64,000 bases of DNA from Arcobacter sp. LC1 (GTDB lineage: Bacteria; Campylobacterota; Campylobacteria; Campylobacterales; Arcobacteraceae): NCBI GenBank assembly GCA_021378565.1, contig JAACJU010000007.1:41589-105588 (forward strand), in the 5' to 3' direction. Shown here one piece after another: positions 54,700 to 64,000 of the stretch. How positions within the stretch are numbered: position 1 is the stretch's first letter; each line of letters opens with the position of its first letter. Made by a program: the position numbers and the translations under genes. Below the pieces are notes generated by a model. That model had not been told where the DNA came from, made no database searches, and saw only the letters and a program-made list of their open reading frames with translations.

Positions 54700-55776
54700 T
54701 TATTCATTTTTTTTATTGGCATTGCTATCTTTTTTCTCGTTTTTGCTTGTTGTCATTTTTGCAATACTTTGTAAAATCTGATTTTGCGGTATGCCTATAG
54801 TGCTATTTTTATCATCTTTTATAAATAGTTTATCAGTTCCATTCCAAAGTACAAGAACATTTATTTTTGTATCTTTAGTATGCAAAATTTTAGTATTATT
54901 CACATCTAAGAGTTTTGCATATTGTGAACTTATTATATATTGGCTTCTATAATTACTTACCCTTAGTATTTTAAATATTGTATTTTCAATAGAATGTATG
55001 ATTTTAGATTGACTAAATAAAATATCAGCATAAAAAAAGATTATCAAAGAAATCAATATGGTACTAGCAATAATTTTCATAATTTTTTCAAATAATTTTT
55101 TAGAATTCTTTTTATGTACTGAGATACCATTTTTTTTTAAATAAATTGTTTTTTGATGGAGTATGCACGTCTCTGAGTTAAAATAAAGTGTAAGGCATGC
55201 TCCTCCCCAAATTGCCATAATAAATATAGTAAGACCGTAGCTAAGGTGATTTTTAAAAATAACATAAAATATTAAAATAATGCTTATGCTATTAATAAAA
55301 TGCATAAATTCAATAAAAAAAGATTTTTTCTTGACAAATGATATAAAAGCTATAATGAATACCAATAGAATAATATAATTTATAATTTTATTTGTTGGGG
55401 AAATGATATAAAATATAATTAGAAGAATAGAATTAATTAATCCAAAAAACATAAGTATAAATTTGCGAATTTTGGCAATATTTTTTATGATTATCAATTC
55501 TTTTTCAGTAAAATTAGACTTCTCTTTAAATCCAATGTATTCCCATAAGAAAAGAATTTCAATTTTAATACAATTAGCTATATAAAATAATAAAAAAGTT
55601 ACAAAAATAAAAATTAGTACTATGGTTAATATTATTATAAACACAGATAAGCTATCAAAATCCCACTGGGGACTTATGTTGTAACGGATAAAATACGGTA
55701 ACATAAACCATAAATATCCTAAGATGCCAATAATTGTTAAGTAAGTTTTTAATCCTATTTTAAGTATAAAATTCAT
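54700..55776 (-). CDS. Polytopic membrane protein of unknown function
   Basis: I do not recognise this 358-residue protein. It has about seven or eight hydrophobic segments (near residues 10-30, 42-70, 108-128, 132-150, 160-178, 183-200 and 240-262), a hydrophilic middle near residues 205-235, and a C-terminal soluble domain of ~95 residues (SQYIISSQYAKLLDVNNTKILHTKDTKINVLVLWNG) before a Lys/Asn/Ser-rich tail. Base use is very AT-rich, with many Ile. It is alone between the MFS pair and argH and convergent with the former. Possibly a recently acquired gene. Confidence 0.6.
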   Translation of the reverse strand: MNFILKIGLKTYLTIIGILGYLWFMLPYFIRYNISPQWDFDSLSVFIIILTIVLIFIFVTFLLFYIANCIKIEILFLWEYIGFKEKSNFTEKELIIIKNIAKIRKFILMFFGLINSILLIIFYIISPTNKIINYIILLVFIIAFISFVKKKSFFIEFMHFINSISIILIFYVIFKNHLSYGLTIFIMAIWGGACLTLYFNSETCILHQKTIYLKKNGISVHKKNSKKLFEKIMKIIASTILISLIIFFYADILFSQSKIIHSIENTIFKILRVSNYRSQYIISSQYAKLLDVNNTKILHTKDTKINVLVLWNGTDKLFIKDDKNSTIGIPQNQILQSIAKMTTSKNEKKDSNANKKNE

Positions 55777-56129
55777 TTAAAATAATATTGTAAAAAAACT
55801 TATTAGTTAATAAAATAACTTCTTTTTTTAAATAATTTTACATAAACTTAACTATCACCAAATTTTCCAAATACAACTTTCAAGCTTTTAAATAAAATAA
55901 TAATATCAGCCGAAAAAATCAATTTTTTATATAATAACTTCTTAATTATGTTTTTGTTTGAAGCTAAATTTTAATTTTCCACTAACTTAGTAAATTCTTA
56001 TAGTACAGCTTCAACTCTTTAAAAAATCCTTATTATCTGCTAGCTTTTTTCAAATAAATACCAAAATCTTTTTTATGTTATAATCAAGAAATTAAAAAAA
56101 CTAAAAAATCCAAAAGCAATAGGAAAAAT
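55777..56129. other. Intergenic region before argH
   Basis: The 353 bases are AT-rich, with many stops in all frames. The only element I can support is the argH -10 box at 56079. Confidence 0.6.
56079..56084 (+). promoter_or_regulatory. -10 box of argH
   Basis: TATAAT, 45 bases before the ATG at 56130, after the T-rich run atcttttttatgt. Confidence 0.6.
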
Positions 56130-57521
56130 ATGAATGAGCAAATTTTAAAAAATACAAATGCTAAGCTTCTAGATGAATTTAATGCCTCAATAAACTTTGA
56201 TAAAAATCTATATTCACAAGATATAAAAGGCTCACTCGCACATTCACAAATGCTTTTTCTACAAGGAATACTAAGTGAAGATGAAAAAAATAAAATTCAC
56301 AAAGGTTTAGAACAAATAAAAAAAGATATAGAAAATGGGAATTTTGAATTTAAGCTTGAAGATGAAGATATTCATATGGCGATTGAACGAAATTTAACTA
56401 AGATTATAGGTGAAACTGCAAAAAAACTCCATACTGCAAGAAGTAGAAATGACCAAGTTGCGACAGATTTTAAACTCTATATAAAAGAAAAAAATATTTC
56501 TCTAATGGCTCAGATTAAAAAATTACTTTTTACTTTTGAACAAATTTGTAAAAATCATACTGAGACTTTGCTCCCTGGAATGACGCACTTGCAACATGCT
56601 CAACCTATAAACCTAGCTTTCCATTTACTTAGCTACGTAAATATGTTTCAAAGAGATTTTAAAAGGTTTGAAAGTTCAAATCAAAGAAACGATACTTGCC
56701 CTCTAGGAAGTGCAGCTTTAGCAGGAACGGCGCACAATATCGATAGATTCAAAACAGCTTCTTTGCTAGGGTTTAAAACGCCTTGTGCAAATGCTCAAGA
56801 TGGAGTAAGTGACAGAGATTTTGCTTTGGAGATTTTATTTAATATCTCAACTTTATCAATGCATATAAGTAGAATAAGTGAAGAGCTTATACTTTGGTCA
56901 TCTTATGAATTTGATTTTATAAAAATATCTGATGAATACGCAACTACAAGCTCCATAATGCCCCAAAAGAAAAACCCTGATGTGCCTGAACTATTAAGAG
57001 GAAAAAGTGGTAGAATATATGGAAATTTATTTGCACTTTTAACTGTTATGAAATCCTTGCCCCTAGCTTATAACAAAGACACTCAAGAAGACAAAGAGGG
57101 CGTTTTTGATTCTGTTAAAAATATCGAACTTTGCCTTAGTATCTTAGATGAAATTTTAAAAACCATGCAAATTTCAAAAGAAAATATGCTAAAGGCTTGC
57201 AAAAAAGGGCATTTATGTGCGACTGATTTTGCTGATTATTTGGTACAAAAACAAAATTTTGCTTTTAGAGATGCTTATTATCTTGCCAAAGATGCAGTAG
57301 CTAAGGCGGATTCTTTAAATAAAGATATAAGTGATTTAAGCTTTGAAGAACTAAAAGATTCAAGCCCTAAGTTAAAAAGCTTAGCTAGCCTTAATAAAGA
57401 GGTTCTAACTTGCTTAGATTTAAGAAATTCTATGAATTCAAGAGATAGCTATGGAGGAACTTCGAGCAAGCAAAGCAAAATACAAATACAAGAGTTAAAA
57501 GAGTGGTTAGAGCAAAACTAG
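56130..57521 (+). CDS. argH: Argininosuccinate lyase
   Basis: ArgH splits argininosuccinate into arginine and fumarate, the last step of arginine synthesis. The 463-residue protein has the fumarase-superfamily signature [19 protein letters not shown] with the catalytic Ser loop, the [14 protein letters not shown] segment and [11 protein letters not shown]. Its start follows AGGAAAA. It stands alone in the plus direction, convergent with cheV. Confidence 0.96.
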   Translation: MNEQILKNTNAKLLDEFNASINFDKNLYSQDIKGSLAHSQMLFLQGILSEDEKNKIHKGLEQIKKDIENGNFEFKLEDEDIHMAIERNLTKIIGETAKKLHTARSRNDQVATDFKLYIKEKNISLMAQIKKLLFTFEQICKNHTETLLPGMTHLQHAQPINLAFHLLSYVNMFQRDFKRFESSNQRNDTCPLGSAALAGTAHNIDRFKTASLLGFKTPCANAQDGVSDRDFALEILFNISTLSMHISRISEELILWSSYEFDFIKISDEYATTSSIMPQKKNPDVPELLRGKSGRIYGNLFALLTVMKSLPLAYNKDTQEDKEGVFDSVKNIELCLSILDEILKTMQISKENMLKACKKGHLCATDFADYLVQKQNFAFRDAYYLAKDAVAKADSLNKDISDLSFEELKDSSPKLKSLASLNKEVLTCLDLRNSMNSRDSYGGTSSKQSKIQIQELKEWLEQN

Positions 57522-57641
57522 AAATTTTTAACTTTATTACTTTTGTTTATTTCGTTATTTTAAAATAGCTCTTATTTAAAAGACATAGAAAGTTGTAAGA
57601 AGTCAAAAAACAATCAATATTGGCAATTAAAACTAAAAAAC

Positions 57642-58547
57642 TTAATCAAGATATCTTTTTACAGCTTGGTATAGATTTGGAATATCAGTTTTGCCAATAA
57701 ATTCATCTACGCCTAATTGCTTCATTTTATCTTTTACCGCTTCTGTTGTCATAGATGAATTGACAATTATTGGAATACTACTATATTTTGCATTATTTCT
57801 TATAAAACTAGCAACTTGAAAACCATCAGCTTCAGGCATTTCTATATCAGTAATAACAAGCCCAATATCTGCAGGATCTAATTCTTGAATTCTTTCTATG
57901 AGTTGTAAGCCATTTATGAAAAGTTCACTATTTATATGTGTTTTAGCAAAAAATTTATTTAAAATATCTCTAGCAACCGCACTATCTTCAGCAGCCAAAA
58001 CAATTTTATCACTAGTAAAAGGAACACTAGCATATCTATTTATAACTGCACTTCCATCATCAGTCCAGCCTATATCTTTTAGTAATTGTTCTGCATTAAA
58101 AACTGTGCATAGTTGATTTACCTTGTCTATTTCTATATAAGTTGTGTAGATTATTTTAGAATTTTGTTCTTCAGAATATTTCAGTTGGTCTGTTGTTTTT
58201 TCTATGATATCTAGCATATTTTTGACCAAAAAACCAATCTGTTTATGATTAAATTCGCAATAAATAATTAATTTATAATCTTTTAATTCTAGTTTTTCTT
58301 CACCAAGCCAAGCATCAAGATTGACTAAAGTAATGGGTTCATTTCTTATTGTAGCAATCCCTGCAATAATCTTAGATTGTGTTGGAATAGTATTTATTGT
58401 AACTTCTTCAGTAATTATAAAAGCTTTTACTTTAGCAATATTAATCGCATAAAGATTACCATGCCCTGTATAAAAAACTGCTAGTTGCTGAACATTTCTT
58501 AGATGACCTTGTGTCATTTGCTCAACGCTAGTACCTATACCATTCAT
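57642..58547 (-). CDS. cheV: Chemotaxis protein CheV (CheW + receiver)
   Basis: The 301-residue protein couples chemoreceptors to the kinase CheA. Residues ~15-165 form a CheW domain (LAVFYTGHGNLYAINIAKVKAFI onward). Residues ~180-301 form a receiver domain with acidic pair EDSAVARDIL, phosphorylated aspartate in VITDIEMPEADGF, Ser in NSSM and lysine in GKTD. It is followed on the same strand by nothing else for ~120 bases, and preceded by tcdA. C. jejuni has the same order cheV-tcdA-greA. Confidence 0.94.
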   Translation of the reverse strand: MNGIGTSVEQMTQGHLRNVQQLAVFYTGHGNLYAINIAKVKAFIITEEVTINTIPTQSKIIAGIATIRNEPITLVNLDAWLGEEKLELKDYKLIIYCEFNHKQIGFLVKNMLDIIEKTTDQLKYSEEQNSKIIYTTYIEIDKVNQLCTVFNAEQLLKDIGWTDDGSAVINRYASVPFTSDKIVLAAEDSAVARDILNKFFAKTHINSELFINGLQLIERIQELDPADIGLVITDIEMPEADGFQVASFIRNNAKYSSIPIIVNSSMTTEAVKDKMKQLGVDEFIGKTDIPNLYQAVKRYLD

Positions 58548-58629
58548 ATTTTAGCCTTTTTTTAGCAATATCTAAATATATTTTAGCAAGATATTTCTTA
58601 TAAAATACTTGTATTTTATAAATTGCTTT

Positions 58630-59292
58630 TTAAATATTTTTTGAAACATTCTTTGAGATTATCTTTTGAATTGCTATTGAAGAAAGCATAAGCCCAAAAG
58701 AAGCAGTAACACCTTCAAAACTGCCTTTTAGCTCACAAAGTGGCTCTTGTGGAGAAAAAACCACTTTATATTCACCGATAAAACCTCGTTTTTTTAATCC
58801 TTTTCGAATTTTGCGAATAAAAGGATCGTTATAAGTTTTCCAAATAGATTTGTATTCAAGTTTGCTAGCATCAATTCTTTTAGCACTTCCACTTGTGCTT
58901 AGAAGTTTTCTATGGCATTTTAAAATCAAGTGAATTTTTGTAAGCACTTCATCTATACAATCAAGAATATAATCAAAGGGCTCAAAATCAAAGCTATTTA
59001 TCCAATTTAGGTCTATTTTTTTCTCTAAAATTACGATTTTTGGGTATTTTTCTTGTAAAACCTCCACCTTACTTCTTCCAATATTTCCTACACTTCCTAG
59101 CTGTCTATTTTGATTTGATTCCTCGTAAACATCATAATCAACTACTAAAATATCAGTTAAGCCTGTGTTATATAAACTATCAAGCGCAAATGAGCCAACA
59201 CCTCCAAGGCCTAGTATCAAAATTCTTGATTTTTGTATTTTTTTAAAATTCTCTTCCCCAAAAAGCATGATACTTCTAGCATATTTTTGCAT
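58630..59292 (-). CDS. tcdA: tRNA threonylcarbamoyladenosine dehydratase
   Basis: TcdA turns threonylcarbamoyl-adenosine at tRNA position 37 into its cyclic form, using ATP. The 220-residue E1-like protein has RILILGLGGVGSFALDSLYNTG as the ATP-binding fold, then DVYEESNQNRQLGS, the Arg-containing segment, and DYILDCIDEVLTK. It lacks the zinc cysteines of larger E1 proteins, as TcdA does. It sits upstream of cheV on the same strand and is divergent from greA, as in C. jejuni. Confidence 0.88.
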   Translation of the reverse strand: MQKYARSIMLFGEENFKKIQKSRILILGLGGVGSFALDSLYNTGLTDILVVDYDVYEESNQNRQLGSVGNIGRSKVEVLQEKYPKIVILEKKIDLNWINSFDFEPFDYILDCIDEVLTKIHLILKCHRKLLSTSGSAKRIDASKLEYKSIWKTYNDPFIRKIRKGLKKRGFIGEYKVVFSPQEPLCELKGSFEGVTASFGLMLSSIAIQKIISKNVSKNI

Positions 59293-59356
59293 ATAAACTC
59301 TTTTATCAATAAAATTTTGGTATTATATCAAAACAATAATATGGTGGAGTATAAGT

Positions 59357-59842
59357 ATGGAAAAAGAACCTATGACAAGTTTTGGCTACAAAAAAGTAAC
59401 ACACGACTTAAATGATTTGAAAAAAAATCAAAGACCAAGTACCGTAATTGCTCTTGATGAAGCAAGACAATTAGGAGATTTGAAAGAAAATGCAGAATAC
59501 CATGCAGCAAAAGAAAAGCTCAAACTTATTGATGTGCAAATGGCTCATTTATCAGATGTATTAAGCAAGGCCATCATAATTGATCCTTCGATTTTACCAC
59601 ATAAAAAAGTAAGCTTTGGCTCAACTGTTACTTTATTTGATTTTGAAACAGAAAAAAAACAACAATACTCCATAGTTGGAGGCGTAGAATCAAATCCTGA
59701 AAAAGGGCTAATCTCTTTTAATTCTCCTTTAGCAAAACAGCTTCTTGGAAAAGAAGAGGGCGACAGCGTTAAAGCAACTTTGCCAGGAGGAGTTAAAGAA
59801 TTTGAAGTTTTAGACGTATTTTACAAAGAACTTAAACTTTAA
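59357..59842 (+). CDS. greA: Transcription elongation factor GreA
   Basis: GreA rescues backtracked RNA polymerase by stimulating cleavage of the 3' end of the RNA. The 161-residue protein has an N-terminal coiled coil with the acidic tip ARQLGDLKENAEYHAAKEK, and a C-terminal FKBP-like domain with SFGSTVTLFD and GLISFNSPLAKQLLGKEEGD. GGAG precedes the ATG. Its TAA shares one base with the argC ATG, so argC is translationally coupled. Confidence 0.95.
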   Translation: MEKEPMTSFGYKKVTHDLNDLKKNQRPSTVIALDEARQLGDLKENAEYHAAKEKLKLIDVQMAHLSDVLSKAIIIDPSILPHKKVSFGSTVTLFDFETEKKQQYSIVGGVESNPEKGLISFNSPLAKQLLGKEEGDSVKATLPGGVKEFEVLDVFYKELKL

Positions 59843-60855
59843 TGAACGTAGCTGTAGTCGGAGTAAGTGGTTACACAGGGCTTGAACTTGTAAAAATCTT
59901 ACTGCGACATCCAAAATTTAAACTTGAAACTATCACAAACCAAAAAGGCGGGATAGATATTTCGCAACTTCATCCTAGTTTGCTTGGAGTTTTAAGAAAA
60001 GAAGTAAAAAAGACAAATGTAAATGAAATCGCTAAAACTTGCGAATTAGTTTTTTTAGCTCTTCCACACAAACAATCAATGCCCCTAGCAAAGCAGTTTT
60101 TACAAAAAGGGCTAAAAGTTGTAGATTTGTCAGCTGATTATAGACTTGAGCTTGAAACTTATGAAAAATACTATTGTCCGCATTTAGATAAGCAAAATCT
60201 AAAACAAGCAGTTTATGGCTTGCCTGAATTTTATGAAGATGAGATTAAAAAAGCAAAACTTGTTGCAAATCCTGGGTGTTATCCAAGTGCAAGTTTACTT
60301 GGAATTTTGCCTTTTGTGCCTTTTTTAGATGAAAATATGCCTATATTTATAGATGCGAAATCAGGCTTAAGTGGGGCAGGAAAAAGCCTAAGTGAAAATG
60401 GGCATTTTGTAAATATAAATGAAAATTCTTTTGCCTATAATCCCCTAAGCCATAGACATATGCCTGAGATTAGAGAAAAAATCAAAAATTTAAGTAAAAA
60501 ATCTTTTGAGATAAATTTTGTACCTCACTTGCTTCCTTTAACTCGTGGAATGTTAGTTAGTATTTATGGTATTTTAAAAGATGAATTTCAAAACCTAGAC
60601 ACTAACAAAGTGCTTAAAGAGGCTTATAAAAATAAAAAATTTATAAGACTTCGTGAAAATCCCGTGGATATAAAATCAACTTCAGGGACTAACTTTTGTG
60701 ATATTTATGCAAAAAGTAATAAAAAAGCTATTTTTATAAATACTTCGATAGATAATCTTTTAAGAGGCGCTTCTGCTCAAGCTGTTTTGAACGCAAACTT
60801 AATGTGTGGATTTGAACAAAATTTTGGACTTGAAGGACTTGCATATGTGCCTTAA
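59842..60855 (+). CDS. argC: N-acetyl-gamma-glutamyl-phosphate reductase
   Basis: ArgC reduces N-acetylglutamyl phosphate in arginine synthesis. The 337-residue protein opens MNVAVVGVSGYTGLELVKIL, the NADP-binding motif, and has catalytic cysteine in NPGCYPSASLLG, with HRHMPEI giving the catalytic His. LVFLALPHKQSM and VDLSADYRL are conserved. It overlaps greA by one base and the next gene by 11. Confidence 0.96.
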   Translation: MNVAVVGVSGYTGLELVKILLRHPKFKLETITNQKGGIDISQLHPSLLGVLRKEVKKTNVNEIAKTCELVFLALPHKQSMPLAKQFLQKGLKVVDLSADYRLELETYEKYYCPHLDKQNLKQAVYGLPEFYEDEIKKAKLVANPGCYPSASLLGILPFVPFLDENMPIFIDAKSGLSGAGKSLSENGHFVNINENSFAYNPLSHRHMPEIREKIKNLSKKSFEINFVPHLLPLTRGMLVSIYGILKDEFQNLDTNKVLKEAYKNKKFIRLRENPVDIKSTSGTNFCDIYAKSNKKAIFINTSIDNLLRGASAQAVLNANLMCGFEQNFGLEGLAYVP

Positions 60856-61609
60856 GAATTTAAAAAAGCTTGAAGATGGAACTATTTTTTTAGCTGATTC
60901 GCATTTTTGCGAAACTAGGCTAGGGCTTGATGAATTTTTAACTCAAATAAAAAATGGCGAAATACCTTGTAAAAGTTTAGTTTTTTTAGGAGATATTTTT
61001 GAATTTATTTCAGGAGAATCAAAGTATTTTATAAAAATATATGCTAAGGAAATCGCACTTATAAATGAGCTTGCAAAAACAAAAAAAGTTTATTATTTTG
61101 AGGGAAACCATGATTATAATATGCAAAAATTGTTTCCTAATATCAAAGTATATAAAAGAAATATTCAGCCTGTTAATTTTGCCTATGAAAGCAAAACCAA
61201 GGATAAAATAAAAGTTAAAACTCTAAGTATTTCTCACGGAGATATAAATACAGGTTTTATTTATAATGTTTATTGTGCTGTGATTAGAAATACTCTACTT
61301 ATGCATTTTATAAACTTTTTTGATTTTAAATTTTTCATTTCAAAAGAAACCTATAATGCTTTGAAAATAAAAAGTATTTGCAAAAAAATGAATGATTTTA
61401 AAACTTTTGCCAAAAAAAGAATAAAAGATACGAAAGTTGATACAGTCCTAGAAGGGCATTTTCATCAAGGAAAAATCTATGATTTTGGAGACAAAATGTA
61501 TATAAATGCTCCTTCATTTTTTTGCCAAAATCAATACCTTGTTTTAGAACATGGAGCTTTTAAAAATATTGACTTTAAAAGTATAGATGCAAAGAGCAGA
61601 ATAAAGTGA
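60845..61609 (+). CDS. Calcineurin-like metallophosphoesterase, LpxH-like
   Basis: The 254-residue protein has the five metal motifs of this family: [27 protein letters not shown] and LEGHFHQGK. The overall arrangement, including a helical insert after the HGD motif, resembles LpxH, which cleaves UDP-diacylglucosamine in lipid A synthesis, but the usual D-x-H is D-S-H and the lid differs, so function is only suggested. I take the ATG at 60845, with AAGGA seven bases upstream, rather than the upstream frame in argC. It overlaps argC by 11 bases and uvrB by four. Confidence 0.75.
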   Translation: MCLKNLKKLEDGTIFLADSHFCETRLGLDEFLTQIKNGEIPCKSLVFLGDIFEFISGESKYFIKIYAKEIALINELAKTKKVYYFEGNHDYNMQKLFPNIKVYKRNIQPVNFAYESKTKDKIKVKTLSISHGDINTGFIYNVYCAVIRNTLLMHFINFFDFKFFISKETYNALKIKSICKKMNDFKTFAKKRIKDTKVDTVLEGHFHQGKIYDFGDKMYINAPSFFCQNQYLVLEHGAFKNIDFKSIDAKSRIK

Positions 61610-63588
61610 ATAATAAAAAAAGATTTGAAGTTTCAAGCTCTTATGAACCAGCTGGAGACCAAATAACAGCCATAAAAGAGCTAAGCGCTTCTATAAATGC
61701 AAAAAATAGATACAACACTTTACTAGGAGTTACAGGAAGCGGCAAGACTTACACTATGGCTAAAGTCATTGAAAACGTGCAAAAACCAACTTTAATAATG
61801 ACACATAATAAAACTCTAGCAGCTCAACTTTATAGTGAGTTTAAGCAATTTTTTCCAAATAATCATGTCGAGTATTTTATTTCTTATTATGATTATTATC
61901 AGCCTGAAGCTTATATTCCAAGGCAAGATTTATTTATAGAAAAAGATAGCTCAATAAATGCTGAACTTGAAAGACTAAGACTAAGTACCACAGCTTCACT
62001 TTTATCTTTTGATGATGTAATAGTTGTAGCTTCAGTTTCAGCAAATTACGGTTTAGGTAGCCCTGAAGAATACAAAAGTATGGTACAAAAACTAGAACTT
62101 GGTTTTGAATATTCACAAAAATCTTTGCTTTTAAAGTTAGTTGAGATGGGATATAAAAGAAATGATAAGTTTTTTGATAGGGCAGATTTTAGAGTAAATG
62201 GTGATGTTATTGATATTTTTCCTGCATATTTTGAAGATGAGTATATCAAAATAGAATTTTTTGGTGATGAAGTAGAAGCAATTAGTAAAATAGAGTACCT
62301 AAGCAATAAAAAACTTCAAGACTTAAAAGAAGTCACTATTTACGCTGTTAATCCTTTTGTAGTTTCAAATGAAAAACTAGAAATTGCAAGAAAAAAAATA
62401 GAAGATGAACTTGGTCAAAGATTAAACTATTATGAAAAAGAAGACCAAATGATAGAGCGTCACAGACTAAAACAAAGGGTAGAATTTGACCTTGAGATGC
62501 TTGAATCAACTGGAATGTGCAAGGGAATTGAGAATTATTCAAGGCACTTAACTGGGAAAAAAGAAGGTGAAATGCCTTATTCTTTGATAGATTATTTCAA
62601 AGAAATTGATGAAGATTTTTTACTTATTGTTGATGAATCTCATGTGTCTTTGCCACAATTTCGCGGAATGTACGCAGGAGATAGAAGTAGAAAAGAAGTT
62701 TTAGTTGAATATGGTTTTAGATTGCCTTCTGCACTTGATAACAGACCTTTAAGGTTTGAAGAGTTTATAAAAAAATCTCCTTTTTATCTTTTTGTTTCAG
62801 CTACTCCAAACGAGCTTGAACTTGAACTTAGTAGCGTTGTAGCTAAGCAAATTATTAGACCAACTGGCTTACTTGATCCTATAATAGAGCTCAAAAAATC
62901 CACTCATCAAGTAGAGTCTTTGCATGATGAAATAAAAAAAGTAGTAGCCAAAGGTGATAAGGTTTTAGTAACTGTGCTTACTAAAAAAATGGCAGAGGAT
63001 TTAAGCACTTATTATCTAAGTCTTGGCGTAAAAGTAAAATATTTGCATAGTGATATTGATGCTATTGAGAGAAACCAAATAATAAGAGGTTTAAGGCTTG
63101 GAGAATTTGATGTTTTAATAGGAATAAATCTTTTGAGAGAAGGACTTGATATTCCTGAGACTTCTTTGGTTGCTATTTTAGACGCTGATAAAGAAGGTTT
63201 TTTAAGAAGTCAAACTGCACTTATCCAAACTATGGGACGAGCGTCTAGAAATGTAAACGGAAGAGTTATTTTATATGCGAATAGAATGACAAATTCTATG
63301 CAAAGTGCTATTGATATTACAAATGAGCGAAGAAAAGTTCAAGAAGCTTATAATAAAAAGCATAATATCACTCCAAAAAGTACAACTAGAGCGATTGATG
63401 CTAATCTTAAAAGTGAAGAATATGATGACTTAGCTTGGAAGAAAAATAAACTAGATAAAATGCCAGCAAGTGAAAGACAAAAAATCTTAGTTGAGATTAA
63501 AAAGAAAATGAAAAAAGCTGCGCAAGACTTGAATTTTGAAGAAGCTATTAGATTAAGAGATGAAATTGAGAAAATAAAAAAGATTTAG
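61606..63588 (+). CDS. uvrB: Excinuclease ABC subunit B
   Basis: UvrB verifies DNA damage and, with UvrC, makes the incisions in nucleotide excision repair. The 660-residue protein has Walker [13 protein letters not shown], the beta-hairpin [15 protein letters not shown], Walker B VDESH, the helicase motifs [10 protein letters not shown] and [10 protein letters not shown], and the C-terminal UVR helix [18 protein letters not shown]. The start is a GTG overlapping the previous stop by four bases. No other rec or uvr gene is next to it. Confidence 0.97.
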   Translation: MNNKKRFEVSSSYEPAGDQITAIKELSASINAKNRYNTLLGVTGSGKTYTMAKVIENVQKPTLIMTHNKTLAAQLYSEFKQFFPNNHVEYFISYYDYYQPEAYIPRQDLFIEKDSSINAELERLRLSTTASLLSFDDVIVVASVSANYGLGSPEEYKSMVQKLELGFEYSQKSLLLKLVEMGYKRNDKFFDRADFRVNGDVIDIFPAYFEDEYIKIEFFGDEVEAISKIEYLSNKKLQDLKEVTIYAVNPFVVSNEKLEIARKKIEDELGQRLNYYEKEDQMIERHRLKQRVEFDLEMLESTGMCKGIENYSRHLTGKKEGEMPYSLIDYFKEIDEDFLLIVDESHVSLPQFRGMYAGDRSRKEVLVEYGFRLPSALDNRPLRFEEFIKKSPFYLFVSATPNELELELSSVVAKQIIRPTGLLDPIIELKKSTHQVESLHDEIKKVVAKGDKVLVTVLTKKMAEDLSTYYLSLGVKVKYLHSDIDAIERNQIIRGLRLGEFDVLIGINLLREGLDIPETSLVAILDADKEGFLRSQTALIQTMGRASRNVNGRVILYANRMTNSMQSAIDITNERRKVQEAYNKKHNITPKSTTRAIDANLKSEEYDDLAWKKNKLDKMPASERQKILVEIKKKMKKAAQDLNFEEAIRLRDEIEKIKKI

Positions 63589-63693
63589 CTTATAATCTAA
63601 TTTTTTCAATAAAATAATAAAAACTTAATATTCCAAATAAATAAACTTAAAATACTAAAATAATTCTTATAAAAAATAGCACTAGGAAAAATT

Positions 63694-63822
63694 TTGAAAC
63701 CATTTTTTTATCATCCTTATTATGGGTATTTTTCTGCTTGTTCTAATACCATAAATAATGAAGATAATTTAGATAGCGAGAGTAATTTTAAAAAAGCTAA
63801 TTATAATAATCTAGCTTCCTAA
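63694..63822 (+). CDS. Possible 42-residue small protein
   Basis: A TTG with AGGAA seven bases upstream opens MKPFFYHPYYGYFSACSNT and runs to a TAA at 63820. The N-terminus is aromatic, and the rest is rich in Asn and polar. It might be a small protein or a remnant of a longer gene. It has no match I can recognise. Confidence 0.3.
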   Translation: MKPFFYHPYYGYFSACSNTINNEDNLDSESNFKKANYNNLAS

Positions 63823-63931
63823 ATAGAACAATTATTAAGTAAAATAAAAGTTAGTATTTCAGATTATATTCATAATTCCTTTAATAAAAATTTTTATTAT
63901 TTATTAAAGTATACTTTTATACAAAATTTTC

Positions 63932-63937
63932 TATAAT
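63932..63937 (+). promoter_or_regulatory. -10 box of the gene at the window end
   Basis: TATAAT, 25 bases before the ATG at 63963, with AGAGG as ribosome binding site (63951-63955). Confidence 0.6.
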
Positions 63938-63962
63938 ACAAAAAATTTTAAAGAGGAAAAAT

Positions 63963-64000
63963 ATGCAAAAGTTTTTAAGTTTTTCATTATATCCTTATAA
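63963..64000 (+). CDS. Start of an unidentified gene (cut by the window end)
   Basis: ATG with AGAGG seven to eight bases upstream and a good promoter; only MQKFLSFSLYPY can be read before the window ends. The start is hydrophobic, but too little is visible to name it. Confidence 0.5.
   Translation, partial: MQKFLSFSLYPY

Larger units (their letters stand above)
63589..63962. other. Intergenic region after uvrB
   Basis: Very AT-rich. It holds a short possible coding frame (63694-63822) and the promoter of the last gene; nothing else is recognised. Confidence 0.5.

Overview
The window is AT-rich bacterial chromosome from Campylobacterota, most probably a Campylobacter species that is not C. 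jejuni. The reasons are the gene set and its order: an htrB-waaC to waaF lipooligosaccharide (LOS) locus, the NIF-type nifS-nifU pair, AtpE with a signal-peptide-like N-terminus, cheV-tcdA-greA in the order known from C. jejuni, a short RecO, and sigma-70 promoters marked mainly by a TATAAT box. I see no insertion sequence, CRISPR array, prophage or rRNA operon, and no G/C run longer than about 6, so the poly-G phase-variable tracts common in C. jejuni surface loci seem absent here.

Layout. 1-5.8 kb: the 3' part of gltB, then gltD (glutamate synthase), a 2[4Fe-4S] ferredoxin and ppx/gppA. 5.8-18.8 kb: an LOS locus with a late acyltransferase, heptosyltransferases I and II, an O-antigen ligase/polymerase-like protein, a NodB-type deacetylase, several GT2 and GT4 glycosyltransferases, a phosphoethanolamine-transferase-like enzyme, a membrane-anchored glycoside-hydrolase-like protein and a GT4 paralogue whose catalytic glutamates are both lysine. 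18.8-26.8 kb: housekeeping genes rpmB, argJ, gyrA, asd, hemE and a radical SAM gene. 26.8-28.9 kb: an accessory pocket at a CAT-anticodon tRNA, with two lipoproteins (one cystatin-like), arm-site-like repeats and a decayed gene.

28.9-37.2 kb: a 5-oxoproline operon on the minus strand (pxpA, NRAMP-like transporter, pxpB, pxpC), a small outer-membrane protein and mdaB. Then comes a single-ORF restriction-modification gene, a C5 methyltransferase joined to a HinP1I-like endonuclease with its own internal ribosome binding site. tRNA-Leu and a D-glutamate-cyclase-family gene follow; the latter is functionally linked to the 5-oxoproline operon. 37.2-43.1 kb: atpE, a TolC-family gene with a CmeR-like operator candidate, nifS-nifU, initiator tRNA-Met and tRNA-Gln under a consensus promoter, ppnP and recO.

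43.2-56 kb is transport-rich: potD divergent from potABC, hisK, a three-gene ECF transporter (UPF0397 S component, double-ABC ATPase, T component) and two tandem-duplicated Bcr/CflA-type MFS transporters. The second of these has a CmeR-like palindrome at its promoter. 56-64 kb: argH, cheV, tcdA, greA, argC, an LpxH-like phosphoesterase, uvrB and the start of an unidentified gene. The most unusual items are the R-M fusion ORF, the degenerate enzymes of the LOS locus, the 5-oxoproline module and the paired TetR-type operator candidates.
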